Numbered from the stretch's first letter, positions 28,187-37,952 are shown. The stretch is DNA of 55,133 bases from Methanobacterium sp. Maddingley MBC34 (GCA_000309865.1 AMGN01000022.1:1-55133); one strand, 5' to 3'. Translations and numbers: made by a program. Notes: generated by a model from the letters alone, not told the origin.

Positions 28187-28729
28187 ATGAAAGCATTAGT
28201 TGTATACGGAACCAGATACGGCACAGCTGCTGAGATAGCTGAAGAAATAGCTCGCGTTATAAAAGAAGAAGGAGTTGAAGTTGATTTAGTAGACGCCCGT
28301 GGCATGAAAGATTGTGACATCTCCCCCTATGATCTGGTAGTGGTGGGAAGTGGGATAAAAATGGGTAAATGGACCAAAAAATCCCTTAAATTCCTTCAAA
28401 ATAATAAATCTAGCCTTGCTGAGAAAAAAGTTGCCATATTTGTCAGTTGTGGTGCTGCCAATGAAGAGGATAGCCGAACTGAAGGTCAGGAGAAATACCT
28501 GGACGAAGTGGCAGCCAAGAACTTAGTAAACCAACCCGTAGCAACTGGACTTTTTGGCAGTGTTTACGATCCTGATGCCAAACATGGAATAGTCTTTAAC
28601 CTCACCAACAGATTTATTAAAAAAGATTTGGAAAAAAAGGGACTGGATATTACTAAACGCCATGATTACCGTGATTGGGAAGGTATACGTACCTGGGCTC
28701 GTGATCTTGCAGGATCTATTAAAAAATGA
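28187..28729 (+). CDS. Flavodoxin-family protein, HemG-like
   Basis: A 180-residue flavodoxin-fold protein that binds FMN. The phosphate loop is VVYGTRYGTAAEIAEE (residues 5-20), and the second FMN loop lies around VVVGSGIKMGKW. The C-terminal block RHDYRDWEGIRTWARDLA resembles menaquinone-dependent protoporphyrinogen oxidase HemG and flavodoxin_5 proteins. As Methanobacteriales make little or no heme, it more likely acts as an electron carrier or quinone/nitro reductase. AAGGAGT just upstream supports the ATG at 28187. Third gene of the MarR operon, 13 bp after marR. Confidence 0.87.
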   Translation: MKALVVYGTRYGTAAEIAEEIARVIKEEGVEVDLVDARGMKDCDISPYDLVVVGSGIKMGKWTKKSLKFLQNNKSSLAEKKVAIFVSCGAANEEDSRTEGQEKYLDEVAAKNLVNQPVATGLFGSVYDPDAKHGIVFNLTNRFIKKDLEKKGLDITKRHDYRDWEGIRTWARDLAGSIKK

Positions 28730-28902
28730 AAGATGATAATTTACTAGAAACTTAGATCGGCACTTCTCCAAGATATAGTGGTTGCATGTTTTTTTCCCTC
28801 TGATACTTTCTTCATTCATCTTGTGAAAAGGTCAGTTCTTGTGAAAAGGTCCGTGCAAGTTAAGTTTATAACTTAAAAAAGGTTTATAAACCTTATATGC
28901 AT

Positions 28903-29412
28903 TTATAAACCCTCTGATCTGCGCATAAAGAAGAATAAACGAGTCAGGACAGATGTTAAACAGATTAATATTAGCAATATACTTAAAACTTGTCTTATAA
29001 TTGTTTCAGGGAGTATTATGGAGATGAATATCATTAACATAAGATAAGCTCCCAGATATTTTCCTATTGGATCGTAAACTGGTTTCTCGAGGCCGGATGT
29101 GGCCACGAAAAGCAAGAACATGGTAATGATCAAGACAAGGATCAGGGGATCATACCACCCCTGGATAATATAGGCCAAAAAACAAATTATGATAAATACA
29201 AAATCCGCAGTCACATCAAGATATGCTCCCCTATCCGATGATGTGCCCATTTTTCTAGCTATATGACCATCTAATGCATCTGTAACACCCGATAAAACTA
29301 GTATGATTAGGGATACTAGAAATAAATCATTTAAAAATCCATAAAAAAAGAGAGGACCGCCTATGAATCTGATAGATGTTAATCCATTGGGGATATGGGA
29401 TTTATATGACAT
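28903..29412 (-). CDS. CDP-alcohol phosphatidyltransferase family protein
   Basis: Membrane enzyme that joins an alcohol to a CDP-activated lipid. It has the complete family motif D-x2-DG-x2-AR-x8-G-x3-D-x3-D, read as DALDGHIARK...GAYLDVTAD (about residues 45-70), including all metal-binding aspartates. Four to five hydrophobic segments fit the usual fold, and the length (169) is near the lower end of the family. In archaea such enzymes make archaetidylserine, archaetidylinositol phosphate or archaetidylglycerol phosphate; which one is unclear. GGAGGACAT precedes the ATG. Confidence 0.9.
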   Translation of the reverse strand: MSYKSHIPNGLTSIRFIGGPLFFYGFLNDLFLVSLIILVLSGVTDALDGHIARKMGTSSDRGAYLDVTADFVFIIICFLAYIIQGWYDPLILVLIITMFLLFVATSGLEKPVYDPIGKYLGAYLMLMIFISIILPETIIRQVLSILLILICLTSVLTRLFFFMRRSEGL

Positions 29413-29464
29413 TTATATGTCCTCCAAAATAGAATAAAAAAGATAAATTGTCATTGGTTTTTAC

Positions 29465-30751
29465 TCAAACTTTAAACCATTGACTGATAACTTCTATTAC
29501 TTCTTCACTGACATGATCTTCTACTCCATATTCTTGAGGAGTTGATTTACCCTCTCCTTCAATGAAGAGATGGTTTAAACTGGGAAAAATCTGGAAAACC
29601 GCATTATTTCTGGATTTAAGCTCGTCTTTCCACACTTGGAAATCTTTGGTAGGTGAAACCTGATAATCACGTCCCCCCTGTAAAATCAACATTGGCATTA
29701 AAAGGTTTTTCAGGATTTCTTTAGTCGGATGGCTGTGTAAATCCCGGAAATAGGTGGCTGAGATGCCTAAAGGTAGGTCTTTGGATGGAACTTCATCAGA
29801 AAGTTCCAGGCGCTTTACACGGGCTACTTTAACTTTCAAAGATTCTAATGTGGCCTTCTGTTCATCAGTCATAGATCCAGCCAGACTGTAAAGGTAGGTA
29901 AATTGTTCTAAGATAGTATCTTCCAGTGGGCGGATAATTCCAGCCATTATAATCAGTCCTGCCAGATCTGGATCCTGCTGACTGATACGAGGGGCAACAG
30001 ACGCACCTAAACTATGACCCAATAAGAAAACACGACCAGAATCTATTTCAGGCATCTCACGCATTAAGTTCACTGCCAGTAGGGCATCTTCAATGACTTC
30101 TTCTTTGACTGTCATCTTCACAACCAGATCTTGAGTAAACTCTGAAGCATGTGTAAAAGTTCGTTTATCATATCTTAACACTGCAATTCCCTTCGAAGCT
30201 AGGCCCCATGCCAGATCACGGAATATTTTGTTGGGACCAATGGTTTCATCCCGATCATTGGGGCCGGAACCATGAACCAACACCACACCTGGAAACAGTT
30301 CACTATTACTGGAAGAAGCATTCGGGATTGTAAGGGTACCTGGCACTGCCCATTTACCATTTCCAATGGTTAATTCAACCTCTCTGAAACTGGAAGTATC
30401 CACATATTCAGGGGGATTATACTCAGTCTTGGAGGGTATTAAACTCAATCCACTGATATGGCCATGACTGTTAAAAACCAACTGAATATCAATGGCAGCC
30501 AGTTCAAACTGACATCTGACACTGACAATCCGATGACCTTCCATTTCAGCAGTTTGCAACACACCCATCTGGATTAAATCGCCTGCTGGCAGAGTTACAC
30601 GTTGCCATGACTTTTTTAACTCAGATTCAGGAAAAGCAGTTTTCATCTGGTCATCAAACTGGCTGGCTGCCTTATCATAATTTTTCTGTAACAATTGGGA
30701 TACAAATCTCTCTGATAATGCCTTTAGATTCTCAAAATTTAAAGAACTCAT
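29465..30751 (-). CDS. Alpha/beta hydrolase with N-terminal DUF3887-like domain
   Basis: The start at 30749-30751 has AGTGATTTTT before it. Residues about 5-120 resemble the DUF3887 domain (SERFVSQLLQKNYDKAASQFD..., ending in a beta-rich HGHISGLSLIPS). From about 135 on comes an alpha/beta hydrolase fold with GVVLVHGSGPNDRDE (oxyanion region), the nucleophile motif GHSLGAS, MLILQGGRDYQV (acid) and SLNHLFIEGEG (catalytic His). No signal peptide is visible, so it is probably cytoplasmic. It resembles bacterial EstA-type or dienelactone-hydrolase-like peptidases; the substrate is unknown. Confidence 0.87.
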   Translation of the reverse strand: MSSLNFENLKALSERFVSQLLQKNYDKAASQFDDQMKTAFPESELKKSWQRVTLPAGDLIQMGVLQTAEMEGHRIVSVRCQFELAAIDIQLVFNSHGHISGLSLIPSKTEYNPPEYVDTSSFREVELTIGNGKWAVPGTLTIPNASSSNSELFPGVVLVHGSGPNDRDETIGPNKIFRDLAWGLASKGIAVLRYDKRTFTHASEFTQDLVVKMTVKEEVIEDALLAVNLMREMPEIDSGRVFLLGHSLGASVAPRISQQDPDLAGLIIMAGIIRPLEDTILEQFTYLYSLAGSMTDEQKATLESLKVKVARVKRLELSDEVPSKDLPLGISATYFRDLHSHPTKEILKNLLMPMLILQGGRDYQVSPTKDFQVWKDELKSRNNAVFQIFPSLNHLFIEGEGKSTPQEYGVEDHVSEEVIEVISQWFKV

Positions 30752-30855
30752 AAAAATCACTGTATTACTTAAGATTCTCATTGTAAATTATTATATCGGA
30801 TATAACCTAAAATGTGCACCGAATTGAGATAGGATTTAATCATTTTTCGCTTTAA

Positions 30856-31605
30856 TCATTTTCGCCCCACGTAAATCCCATATCCAAAGTAACGATTGAA
30901 TCCTCGAGGAATATGCAGGGCTTCCCATGCAAGGCTGTGGACTGATCTGCGGTATTCAGGTTCTTTAAAATACAGTTTGAAGAATCTACCCCATATTCTG
31001 AAAAAATCCATGCTTTGCAGTTCAAGATCACTTCTTACCTGTTTCCACTGGCTCAATGCATGTGTTGAGACCTTAACATCCTTAAACCCAGCTTTATCAA
31101 TGGAATATAACCAGCCTTCCTTTGTCTCGGCCACGAGCCCCATAACCCTCCGACAGTACCCCTCCAGCCCAGGAAATGGATCCAAAATCCAGGTTACTTC
31201 ATTAAGACCAACATATCCTCCACTTTTTAGCACACGGTAATACTCACAGATGGACCTGTTTTTATCAGTGAATCCAGTTACGGATTCTGATATAACCACA
31301 TCAAATGTGCATTCTGGAAAATCTAGTTTCTCCGCATCCCCCACTTGAAATTCAACTCCCCTGTCCTGTAGTTCCAGTTTCTCCTGGGCCCTTAGAACCA
31401 TATCTTCAGATATATCTATCCCCAATACCCTGCAACCTGTCATTTTATGAATCTTTATGGCAGATACTCCGTTTCCTGAACCCACAATCAGCACGTAATC
31501 TTTATTATCAACTCCACACATTTTCAGGAGTTTTCTGGTGGCTTCCATTCCACCCATGTGTTTGGTTATGCCAATTTTGGCCTGTATTTCAAAATATCCG
31601 TACAT
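30856..31605 (-). CDS. Class I SAM-dependent methyltransferase
   Basis: A 249-residue Rossmann-type methyltransferase. SAM motif I is VLIVGSGNGVSAIKI (near 37-51), followed by VLGIDISEDMVLRAQ (acidic residue for the ribose), QVGDAEKLDFPECTFDVVISE and the post-motif YRVLKSGGYVGLNEVTW. It looks like UbiE/Methyltransf_11 enzymes that act on small molecules or lipids. The C-terminal third (about 165-249) is rich in aromatic residues and is probably the substrate cap. It is divergent from a second methyltransferase gene 88 bp away, with no close sequence similarity beyond the SAM fold. Confidence 0.88.
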   Translation of the reverse strand: MYGYFEIQAKIGITKHMGGMEATRKLLKMCGVDNKDYVLIVGSGNGVSAIKIHKMTGCRVLGIDISEDMVLRAQEKLELQDRGVEFQVGDAEKLDFPECTFDVVISESVTGFTDKNRSICEYYRVLKSGGYVGLNEVTWILDPFPGLEGYCRRVMGLVAETKEGWLYSIDKAGFKDVKVSTHALSQWKQVRSDLELQSMDFFRIWGRFFKLYFKEPEYRRSVHSLAWEALHIPRGFNRYFGYGIYVGRK

Positions 31606-31692
31606 ATTGAGGTTCCAGGATGGTTATGTATTATGTCGGTTCATATATATCGGTGTCAGAGTAATTAATTTTGATCAAAGAAAGGTGATAAT

Positions 31693-32406
31693 ATGGTAAA
31701 CAATCCAGAATGGTATTATAATGAAACTCCGGCAGGAATAGATTATTTAGATCCAGAAATAGCCAGGGAATATGATACTGAACATCAAAAATTCAGAAAC
31801 TTTGAGGAGGAATCAAAGGCCATTATTCAGACATTAGGAATTACACCAGAGGATACTGTACTGGATTTTGGTTGTGGAACTGGTGGAATTGCATTAAATC
31901 TAGCAAAATATTGCAGGAAAGTTATTGGTGTGGATATTTCAAGAGAAATGCTGGATATCCTCGAAGAAAAAGCTAAGGAACAAAATATTACCAATTTTGA
32001 AACTCATTGTGCAGGATTTTTAACCTACAATCATGATAAGTCCCAGAAAGTAGATAAAATCGTTTCCATGGTTGCACTTCATCATCTCCCTGATTTCTGG
32101 AAATCAGTGGCACTCCTTAAAATGGCCGAAATTTTAAAAACAGGTGGAAAACTCTATCTTTTCGATGTTGTATTCACCTTCAATATTCAGGATCATCAAA
32201 AGGCCCTTGGAAAGATGATAAAAGAGATGAGGGATGCAGTGGGTGATAACATGGCCTATGAAACAGAGATTCATATCCGTGATGAATTCAGTACCTATGA
32301 CTGGATAATGGAAGGGTTGCTGGTGAAAGCAGGATTTTCAATTGATTCTGTGGAAGTTAACGCCGATAATTTTAGGGGTTATATCTGTTCGAAAAGAATG
32401 GAGTGA
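31693..32406 (+). CDS. Class I SAM-dependent methyltransferase
   Basis: A 237-residue methyltransferase with motif I VLDFGCGTGGIALNLAKY (near 56-73), VIGVDISREMLDILEEKA, and IVSMVALHHLPDFWKSVAL, then a beta hairpin region ending GYICSK. Small-molecule acceptor unknown. AAAGGTGAT (about 31681-31689) just before the ATG supports the start. Its stop overlaps the GTG that could start the DUF3795 gene, so the two genes form an operon. Confidence 0.88.
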   Translation: MVNNPEWYYNETPAGIDYLDPEIAREYDTEHQKFRNFEEESKAIIQTLGITPEDTVLDFGCGTGGIALNLAKYCRKVIGVDISREMLDILEEKAKEQNITNFETHCAGFLTYNHDKSQKVDKIVSMVALHHLPDFWKSVALLKMAEILKTGGKLYLFDVVFTFNIQDHQKALGKMIKEMRDAVGDNMAYETEIHIRDEFSTYDWIMEGLLVKAGFSIDSVEVNADNFRGYICSKRME

Positions 32407-32411
32407 GTAAA

Positions 32412-32837
32412 ATGCCAGATGAAAGTTTAGTTAGTTACTGTGGGCTTTACTGTGGTGACTGCCATGGATACACCGGTTCTATTGCAGATTTAGCCAGAGA
32501 TCTGCGAAAGGAATTAAGAAAGAACAAATTTGATGAAGTGGCAAAGGTTATTCCTTTTAAGGAATTTAAAAACTACCAGGAATGTTATGAGTGTTTAGGG
32601 GCAATGGTTAAGTTAAGGTGCAAGGGTTGCAGGGGAGGTTTTAGATCGAAGTTTTGTGAAATTGCCAAATGTGCCCTGAAGAATGAATACCAGGGATGCT
32701 GGCAGTGCGAGAAGTTCGAAACCTGCGAGAAGTTCGAATTCCTAAAACCGGTTCATAAAGATGCTAATCTAAAAAATCTGCGAAAGATCAAAAGGCAAGG
32801 AATTGAAAGTTTTATTAAAGGGAAAAAACACTGGTAA
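32412..32837 (+). CDS. DUF3795 family cysteine-rich protein
   Basis: A 141-residue protein whose N-terminus (YCGLYCGDCHGYTG) and later cysteines (YECLGAMVKLRCKGCRGG, FCEIAKCALKN, GCWQCEKFETC) match the DUF3795 pattern, thought to bind zinc or an Fe-S cluster. GGAGTGA five bases before the ATG at 32412 is the likely ribosome-binding site; a GTG at 32403 in the same frame overlaps the previous stop. It is cotranscribed with a methyltransferase. Biochemical role unknown. Confidence 0.85.
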   Translation: MPDESLVSYCGLYCGDCHGYTGSIADLARDLRKELRKNKFDEVAKVIPFKEFKNYQECYECLGAMVKLRCKGCRGGFRSKFCEIAKCALKNEYQGCWQCEKFETCEKFEFLKPVHKDANLKNLRKIKRQGIESFIKGKKHW

Positions 32838-33004
32838 AACTGCTCATTCCCACTCAAATTAAACTGAAATTGATGCTGAAGGATGCATTGTCAAGATAAT
32901 TGAATTACTTGCAATGAAATTACTTTTCAGTTGCTCTTACCCAACCTAGATAACTTTAAACATTTACTTAATGATTAATAAAAGTTCAAAGAGAGTGATT
33001 AACA

Positions 33005-33463
33005 ATGGAAATCGAAATAAAAACCATACCCACATATCATGTGGCATTTATCCTAAAGAATGGAAGTTACGAACAGATCCCAGAAACCCTGGGCAAGGTT
33101 GTAGGATGGTTAATGTCTAAAAAAGTTGAAATACAAATGCCAGTCTATGGATTGTACTACAACAGTCCCCAGGAAGCATCTGAAGAAAACCTGAAATGGG
33201 AAGTAGGAGCTGCATTCATTGGAGATCTGGAAGAAGAAGAGGATATACAAATCAAAGACATCCCAGAGCATGAAGCAGTTTCTACCATATTCAAAGGACC
33301 CTATGGTGAAGCAGCATCAGTGTATGGAGATCTCATTGAGTATGCTACAAAAAAGGGTTATCAGGTAGCGGGCCCTGTGCTGGAAAGTTATCTTAACGAT
33401 CCTTCCCTAGTTTCCCAGAGCGAAGCTTTAACTGAAGTACAATTTCCAGTGATGAAAAAATAG
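33005..33463 (+). CDS. GyrI-like / AraC-effector-binding domain protein
   Basis: A 152-residue stand-alone GyrI-like small-molecule-binding domain, a fold used to bind drugs and other organic cations. Two related halves are visible (IKTIPTYHVAFILKNGSYEQI and IKDIPEHEAVSTIFKGPYGEA), as expected for the SHS2 repeat, with the conserved MPVYGLYYNSP between them and EALTEVQFPV at the end. It is clearly a paralog of the C-terminal domain of the nitroreductase fusion 1 kb downstream. GAGAGTGAT before the ATG supports the start. Confidence 0.88.
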   Translation: MEIEIKTIPTYHVAFILKNGSYEQIPETLGKVVGWLMSKKVEIQMPVYGLYYNSPQEASEENLKWEVGAAFIGDLEEEEDIQIKDIPEHEAVSTIFKGPYGEAASVYGDLIEYATKKGYQVAGPVLESYLNDPSLVSQSEALTEVQFPVMKK

Positions 33464-33539
33464 TTCAAAAAAATGGAAATAAAAAAGAGAAAAAAATAAA
33501 TCAACATTAACCCCCATAGCGATCAAAAGATGGAGATTT

Positions 33540-34151
33540 TCACCGGATGAGTCGTTTTACAAGCGGAGTTGCAATGTATACCAAATTTGCCCATGCAAAG
33601 AAATAATATGACAAACCAAGCGCTACTATAGCCAGTACCGGGAAAATCATACTTGTCCTGGTGATTAACTTAGCTGATGCTTCATCCAGGTTTTCATCAA
33701 CCAATCCTTTACGAAGGGCATAAATCCAGTTCACACAGTACAGCACACCTGCTAAGAATAGATTCATCTGGAAAACCAGGTTGGCAGTGAAATAGTGGCC
33801 ACCAAATTCTCCAATTAACTCAGTGGAAAATGGAACCATAACTATAAAAAGCAACCAGAATATGTTTATGGTGATTAAAGTAGAGTCGGATCGTTTGATA
33901 AAGTAAAACTGCTGATGATTCGTTCTCCAAAACCCGGACAGTATCCAGAAACTGAGAGCATAACAAAACAGTTTAGGCCATAAATGCCATAACTGCTCCT
34001 GGAATGCAGCTTCATTTAATACAGATGATACATCTGGTACCCCAATACTTAAAACCAGAAGGGTCATGGCAATGGCGAATACGCCATCCACCAGTGTTTC
34101 AATACGGCTGGTAGTTACCCAGTTATTTAGTGAATCAGAATACTTTGTCAT
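33540..34151 (-). CDS. TMEM175 family potassium channel-like protein (DUF1211)
   Basis: A 203-residue membrane protein with a first helix that holds the family pattern RIETLVDGVFAIAMTLLVLSI, corresponding to the RxxxFSD motif, here with VDG in place of FSD. About five or six hydrophobic segments follow (near 45-75, 85-105, 118-140, 160-185). Prokaryotic members form tetrameric K+-permeable channels. The F-S to V-D change near the pore motif is worth noting but occurs in related archaeal sequences as far as I recall. No clear ribosome-binding site. Confidence 0.82.
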   Translation of the reverse strand: MTKYSDSLNNWVTTSRIETLVDGVFAIAMTLLVLSIGVPDVSSVLNEAAFQEQLWHLWPKLFCYALSFWILSGFWRTNHQQFYFIKRSDSTLITINIFWLLFIVMVPFSTELIGEFGGHYFTANLVFQMNLFLAGVLYCVNWIYALRKGLVDENLDEASAKLITRTSMIFPVLAIVALGLSYYFFAWANLVYIATPLVKRLIR

Positions 34152-34508
34152 TGGAATATGAGTTTCTTTGTTATCATATAAAATGTATGAGGGTTATTTT
34201 TTACCTGTTTTCCAAGGGAATATTTTAAAAATTTAAATTCTAAAATGTAGGCAGGAATTTATGATCTTAATCATCCATGAAATTGCATATCTCCATTTAT
34301 ACATCTTTCACATAATAACCCCTTTATTTTTCTAATAATCCACCACAATTACCATTTATTATTTTAAAACATTGAATAAGCTTTAAAGTCTTTTAAAAAT
34401 CTTAATATAGTTTTAAAAATCTTAATCATTTATATAGGACTTCAATCAACTATTCCTAACTTTCATATGTTACTGAAATTTTAAAAAAAAGTATTTCAGG
34501 TGATGAGC
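34152..34508. other. Intergenic region with 20-bp direct repeat and promoter
   Basis: AT-rich spacer of 357 bp between divergent genes. TTTTAAAAATCTTAAT occurs at 34391-34406 and again at 34411-34426, exactly 20 bp apart and directly upstream of a TATA-like ATTTATATAG (34428-34437) that would serve the nitroreductase fusion gene. Nothing else was recognised. Confidence 0.5.
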
Positions 34509-35573
34509 ATGAACCAGGTTCTTGAAACTATTAAAAGCAGGAGAAGTGTTCGTAAATATCGAAAGGAACAGATTAAAGATGAAGAACTGGAAATAATCCT
34601 GGAAGCCGCTATTTATGCACCTACAGGCCATAATGACCAGCCATGGCATTTCACCATAATTCAAGATAGGGATCTTATCAATGAGATCAGTGAAGGAGCC
34701 AAGGAAGTTATGAAAACTAGGGATGTTGAATGGATAGCCAGTATGGGGCGAGTTAAAAATCTAAACATCTTTCACCATGCACCAACAGTCATAATAGTCT
34801 CCGGACGAAAAGATGCCACTACTCCCCTGGTTGATTGCTCAGCAGCCGCCCAGAACATGCTCCTTGCTGCAGAGAGTATGAATATTGGTTCCTGTTGGAT
34901 AGGATTGGCCAAATTTTACTTCGTTAATGAGAAAAATATGAAAAAATTCAACATACCAGAAGAAAATAAAGTTTACTTCGGGGTTTCTTTCGGTTACAAG
35001 GTCCGGGAAAATCCAAAAGCCCTGAAAAGGTACAAAAATGTGTTTAATTATGTGGGTGTCTCATCACAAAATATTAACAAACAGTACAACAAATTACAAT
35101 TGGGTGTAACCATGGAAGTAATAGAAAAAAGGATTGAAGAGGCCAAAGTGGCTTATATTCCATACAGTGGAAGTTATGACCGTATCCCTGAGTACATGCA
35201 GGAAGTAGGGCAGTGGGTTATGGAAAAAGGCCTTGAAATGACTGGCAGGGTTTATGGAACATACTACAACAGCCCTGAAGATGTGGCTGAGGAAGACCTG
35301 CGATATGAGATCGGTTTTTCATTTGCAGGAGATGCCACACCCGAAGGCAAGATAGGTATTAAGGAAATCCCTGAACACACGGTCCTTTCAGCCATGCACC
35401 AGGGCCCCTATACTGAAATAGGGCCAGTTATACATGCCGTGGTGGATTATGCAGTTGAAAATAGCTACGACATTGTGGGACCAGTTACCGAAGTATACCT
35501 CAACGATCCGGCAGAGGTTCCTGAAAGTGAACTTTTAACTGAAGTTCAGTTTCCAGTGATAAAATTGAAATAA
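34509..35573 (+). CDS. Nitroreductase fused to a GyrI-like ligand-binding domain
   Basis: AGGTGAT (34498-34504) four bases before the ATG at 34509 sets the start, giving 354 residues. The first ~185 are an FMN-dependent nitroreductase: ETIKSRRSVRKYRKEQI (FMN phosphate contacts), APTGHNDQPWHF, AAAQNMLLAAESMNIGSCWIGL and VYFGVSFGY. Residues about 200-354 are a full GyrI-like domain (PEYMQEVGQWVMEKG, GRVYGTYYNSPEDVAEEDL, IKEIPEHTVLSAMHQGPY) closely related to the stand-alone protein at 33005-33463. The fusion suggests that the GyrI part binds the reductase's substrate or product. Family substrates are quinones and nitro compounds. Confidence 0.9.
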   Translation: MNQVLETIKSRRSVRKYRKEQIKDEELEIILEAAIYAPTGHNDQPWHFTIIQDRDLINEISEGAKEVMKTRDVEWIASMGRVKNLNIFHHAPTVIIVSGRKDATTPLVDCSAAAQNMLLAAESMNIGSCWIGLAKFYFVNEKNMKKFNIPEENKVYFGVSFGYKVRENPKALKRYKNVFNYVGVSSQNINKQYNKLQLGVTMEVIEKRIEEAKVAYIPYSGSYDRIPEYMQEVGQWVMEKGLEMTGRVYGTYYNSPEDVAEEDLRYEIGFSFAGDATPEGKIGIKEIPEHTVLSAMHQGPYTEIGPVIHAVVDYAVENSYDIVGPVTEVYLNDPAEVPESELLTEVQFPVIKLK

Positions 35574-35979
35574 TTTATCCATTAAATCCTTTTTTAACCC
35601 TTTTTTTACGCTGTACTCTATATTTAAAATCCAACCCCTAAATAAAAAAATATTTAAAATACAATCTTCTATATTTGGGCTGCTTAAACTTCCCCTGATT
35701 TGTTAAATATTTGGGTGTAATTTGGGCATAGCTATTTATTATTATGATTGAATAAAATAGACTAGTTCTTAATTAATTCCAAAAGAATTAAAAGGACCAC
35801 ATCAAGAATTCGTGTGACTCAAAAATGTGAATATTATAATGTCATGCTGCTTAAAAAGCTTACAAACAAACAATTAACAATAATAATAAAAACAATAATA
35901 ATAAAAATAAATTGAAATATTACAACTAATATTTAAAACACCTGGCTCGTGTTTATCTTAAATAGAACCAGGAGGAACA
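35574..35979. other. Intergenic region, AT-rich
   Basis: About 400 bp with no open frame of note. It holds poly-T runs soon after the upstream stop codon (termination) and TA-rich sequence before the NYN gene. AGGAGGA at about 35970-35976 is that gene's ribosome-binding site. No structured RNA was recognised. Confidence 0.5.
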
Positions 35980-36468
<489 letters not shown>

Positions 36469-37040
36469 GGGAAATTTAATTCCTTCTATTTTTTTAAATT
36501 AATTGGAAAAATAACTTTATACTTCTTTTTTCCCTTAAAATGCCCATTTTTCTATTTTAAATGATCAATAAACTTGAAATAAGTAATTAATATAAGTTAT
36601 TTCTTTAAAACATAACCAGAATATATAATAACCACGTGAATTTAGGGATGATAAAAAAAATCCCCTCTTTTTTAGACTTTAATAAATATCTGATTTCATT
36701 TTAAACTCTGAATTATCAGTTAAAATTATCTAATAATGTTAATCAATTTAGTAATTGGTTTCTGCAAACATCACAGGAATTATAGTTACTGCTGCTTGTC
36801 GGAAAATTTATATGGGATGTGCAGTTTATCTTTAAGTCCGGTATAGAACTATTGTTGGTTAACCCTAAATTGATAGATCCAAAACTAACAGACCTTATAT
36901 AGCTAACTGCATAATTACTTAAAGACGGTGATTATAATTCTGTATGACATACACATCTGTTGAAAATACTTAAAATTTTACGTCACTTGCGAATGTTATA
37001 CTTCTATCATATGTTAATTGTAATTTAAAGGTGTTTAAAG
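36469..37040. other. 572-bp intergenic region
   Basis: No credible ORF. A terminator-like hairpin lies at 36645-36673. The right half (about 36770-36960) is slightly less AT-rich and could hold a small RNA, but no recognisable fold or C/D box was seen. AAGGTG just before 37041 is the ribosome-binding site of the TrkA gene. Confidence 0.4.
36645..36673 (+). terminator. Possible hairpin plus T-run
   Basis: GGGAT (36645-36649) can pair with ATCCC (36660-36664) around a 10-base loop, and six T follow at 36668-36673. It lies 175 bp past the NYN gene. The stem is short, so this is a weak call. Confidence 0.3.
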
Positions 37041-37691
37041 ATGTACGTGGTTGTAATGGGTGGTGGGAGAGTCGGACTGAATCTGGCATCTTTCTTAATT
37101 GCTGATGGTCATGATGTTACTCTAATTGAAAATGATGGAAATTTATGCACCAATGCTGCTTCTGAACTGGATGCACTGGTGATTTGTGGTAACGGTACTG
37201 ATACTAAAACCCTGGAAGAAGCTAACGTGTCCAGTGCAGATGTCTTTGTGGCAGCAACAGGAAATGATGAAGCCAACCTGCTTGCCTGCATCCTGGTGAG
37301 GGAATTTGAACTTCCAAAGATCATTGCCAGGGTAAGTGAACCCAGCCATGCCGAAGCATTCCGCAAGGTAGGTATTGACTCGGTTATCAGCCCCGAAATC
37401 ACTGCAGCCAGTTATTTGGAAAAGTTGATTATCCGACCTAAAATCGCCGACCTGGTGGTAATGGGAAAAGGTGATGCAGAATTACTTGATTTTAACCTGG
37501 AAAACGAAAAGGTAGTGGGCAAGAAAGTAGGAGATATTAGCCCTACCGAAGACTTTATAATAGTTGCAGTTTATGAAAATGGAGATATAACCATTCCAAA
37601 AGCAGACATAGTCCTGAAAAAGGGTATGAAGGTTTCTATACTGGTGAAAACCAAAGCTGCCCGTGAAGTCATGAAAAGATTCACCAAATAA
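37041..37691 (+). CDS. trkA: TrkA-type potassium uptake regulator (RCK N and C domains)
   Basis: A 216-residue cytoplasmic regulator of a K+ transporter. Residues 1-120 are an RCK/TrkA-N Rossmann domain with the NAD(H)-binding loop VVMGGGRVGLNLASFL and Asp/Glu at the ribose position (VTLIEND). Residues ~135-216 are a TrkA-C domain (LDFNLENEKVVGKKVGDIS ... KADIVLKKGMKVSILVKTK). It presumably pairs with a TrkH-type channel, which is not adjacent. AAGGTG supports the ATG. Confidence 0.92.
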   Translation: MYVVVMGGGRVGLNLASFLIADGHDVTLIENDGNLCTNAASELDALVICGNGTDTKTLEEANVSSADVFVAATGNDEANLLACILVREFELPKIIARVSEPSHAEAFRKVGIDSVISPEITAASYLEKLIIRPKIADLVVMGKGDAELLDFNLENEKVVGKKVGDISPTEDFIIVAVYENGDITIPKADIVLKKGMKVSILVKTKAAREVMKRFTK

Positions 37692-37952
37692 ATTTAGTTC
37701 ATTTTAACTCTTAATTATCAACAAATTTCATTATAATATTCTGATTCCAGTCTTCTGTTTTTAGTCTGTTTATTTTCTATTATTTATTTCAACCTCCCTT
37801 ATTGACTCATTAATCACAAGTTTAACTTCATCTGGAAAATACTGCATAAATTCATTAAGATTGTTTTATAAATATAATAAATGAATTTAAAGTGAAACCA
37901 GTTAGAAATAAAGGAAACAGTCCGGAATAAAAGAATTAGTCAGGGAATAAAC

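Noticed and set aside
35713..35730. GGGTGTAATTTGGGCATA resembling GGGTGCGATCTGGGCATA at 54095-54112
   Set aside because: 15 of 18 bases agree, but the distances to the nearest start codons differ greatly, and one such match in 55 kb may be chance.
36469..37040. Possible noncoding RNA in the long NYN-TrkA spacer
   Set aside because: Apart from a weak hairpin with a T-run, no stable fold, C/D box or H/ACA feature could be recognised by eye.
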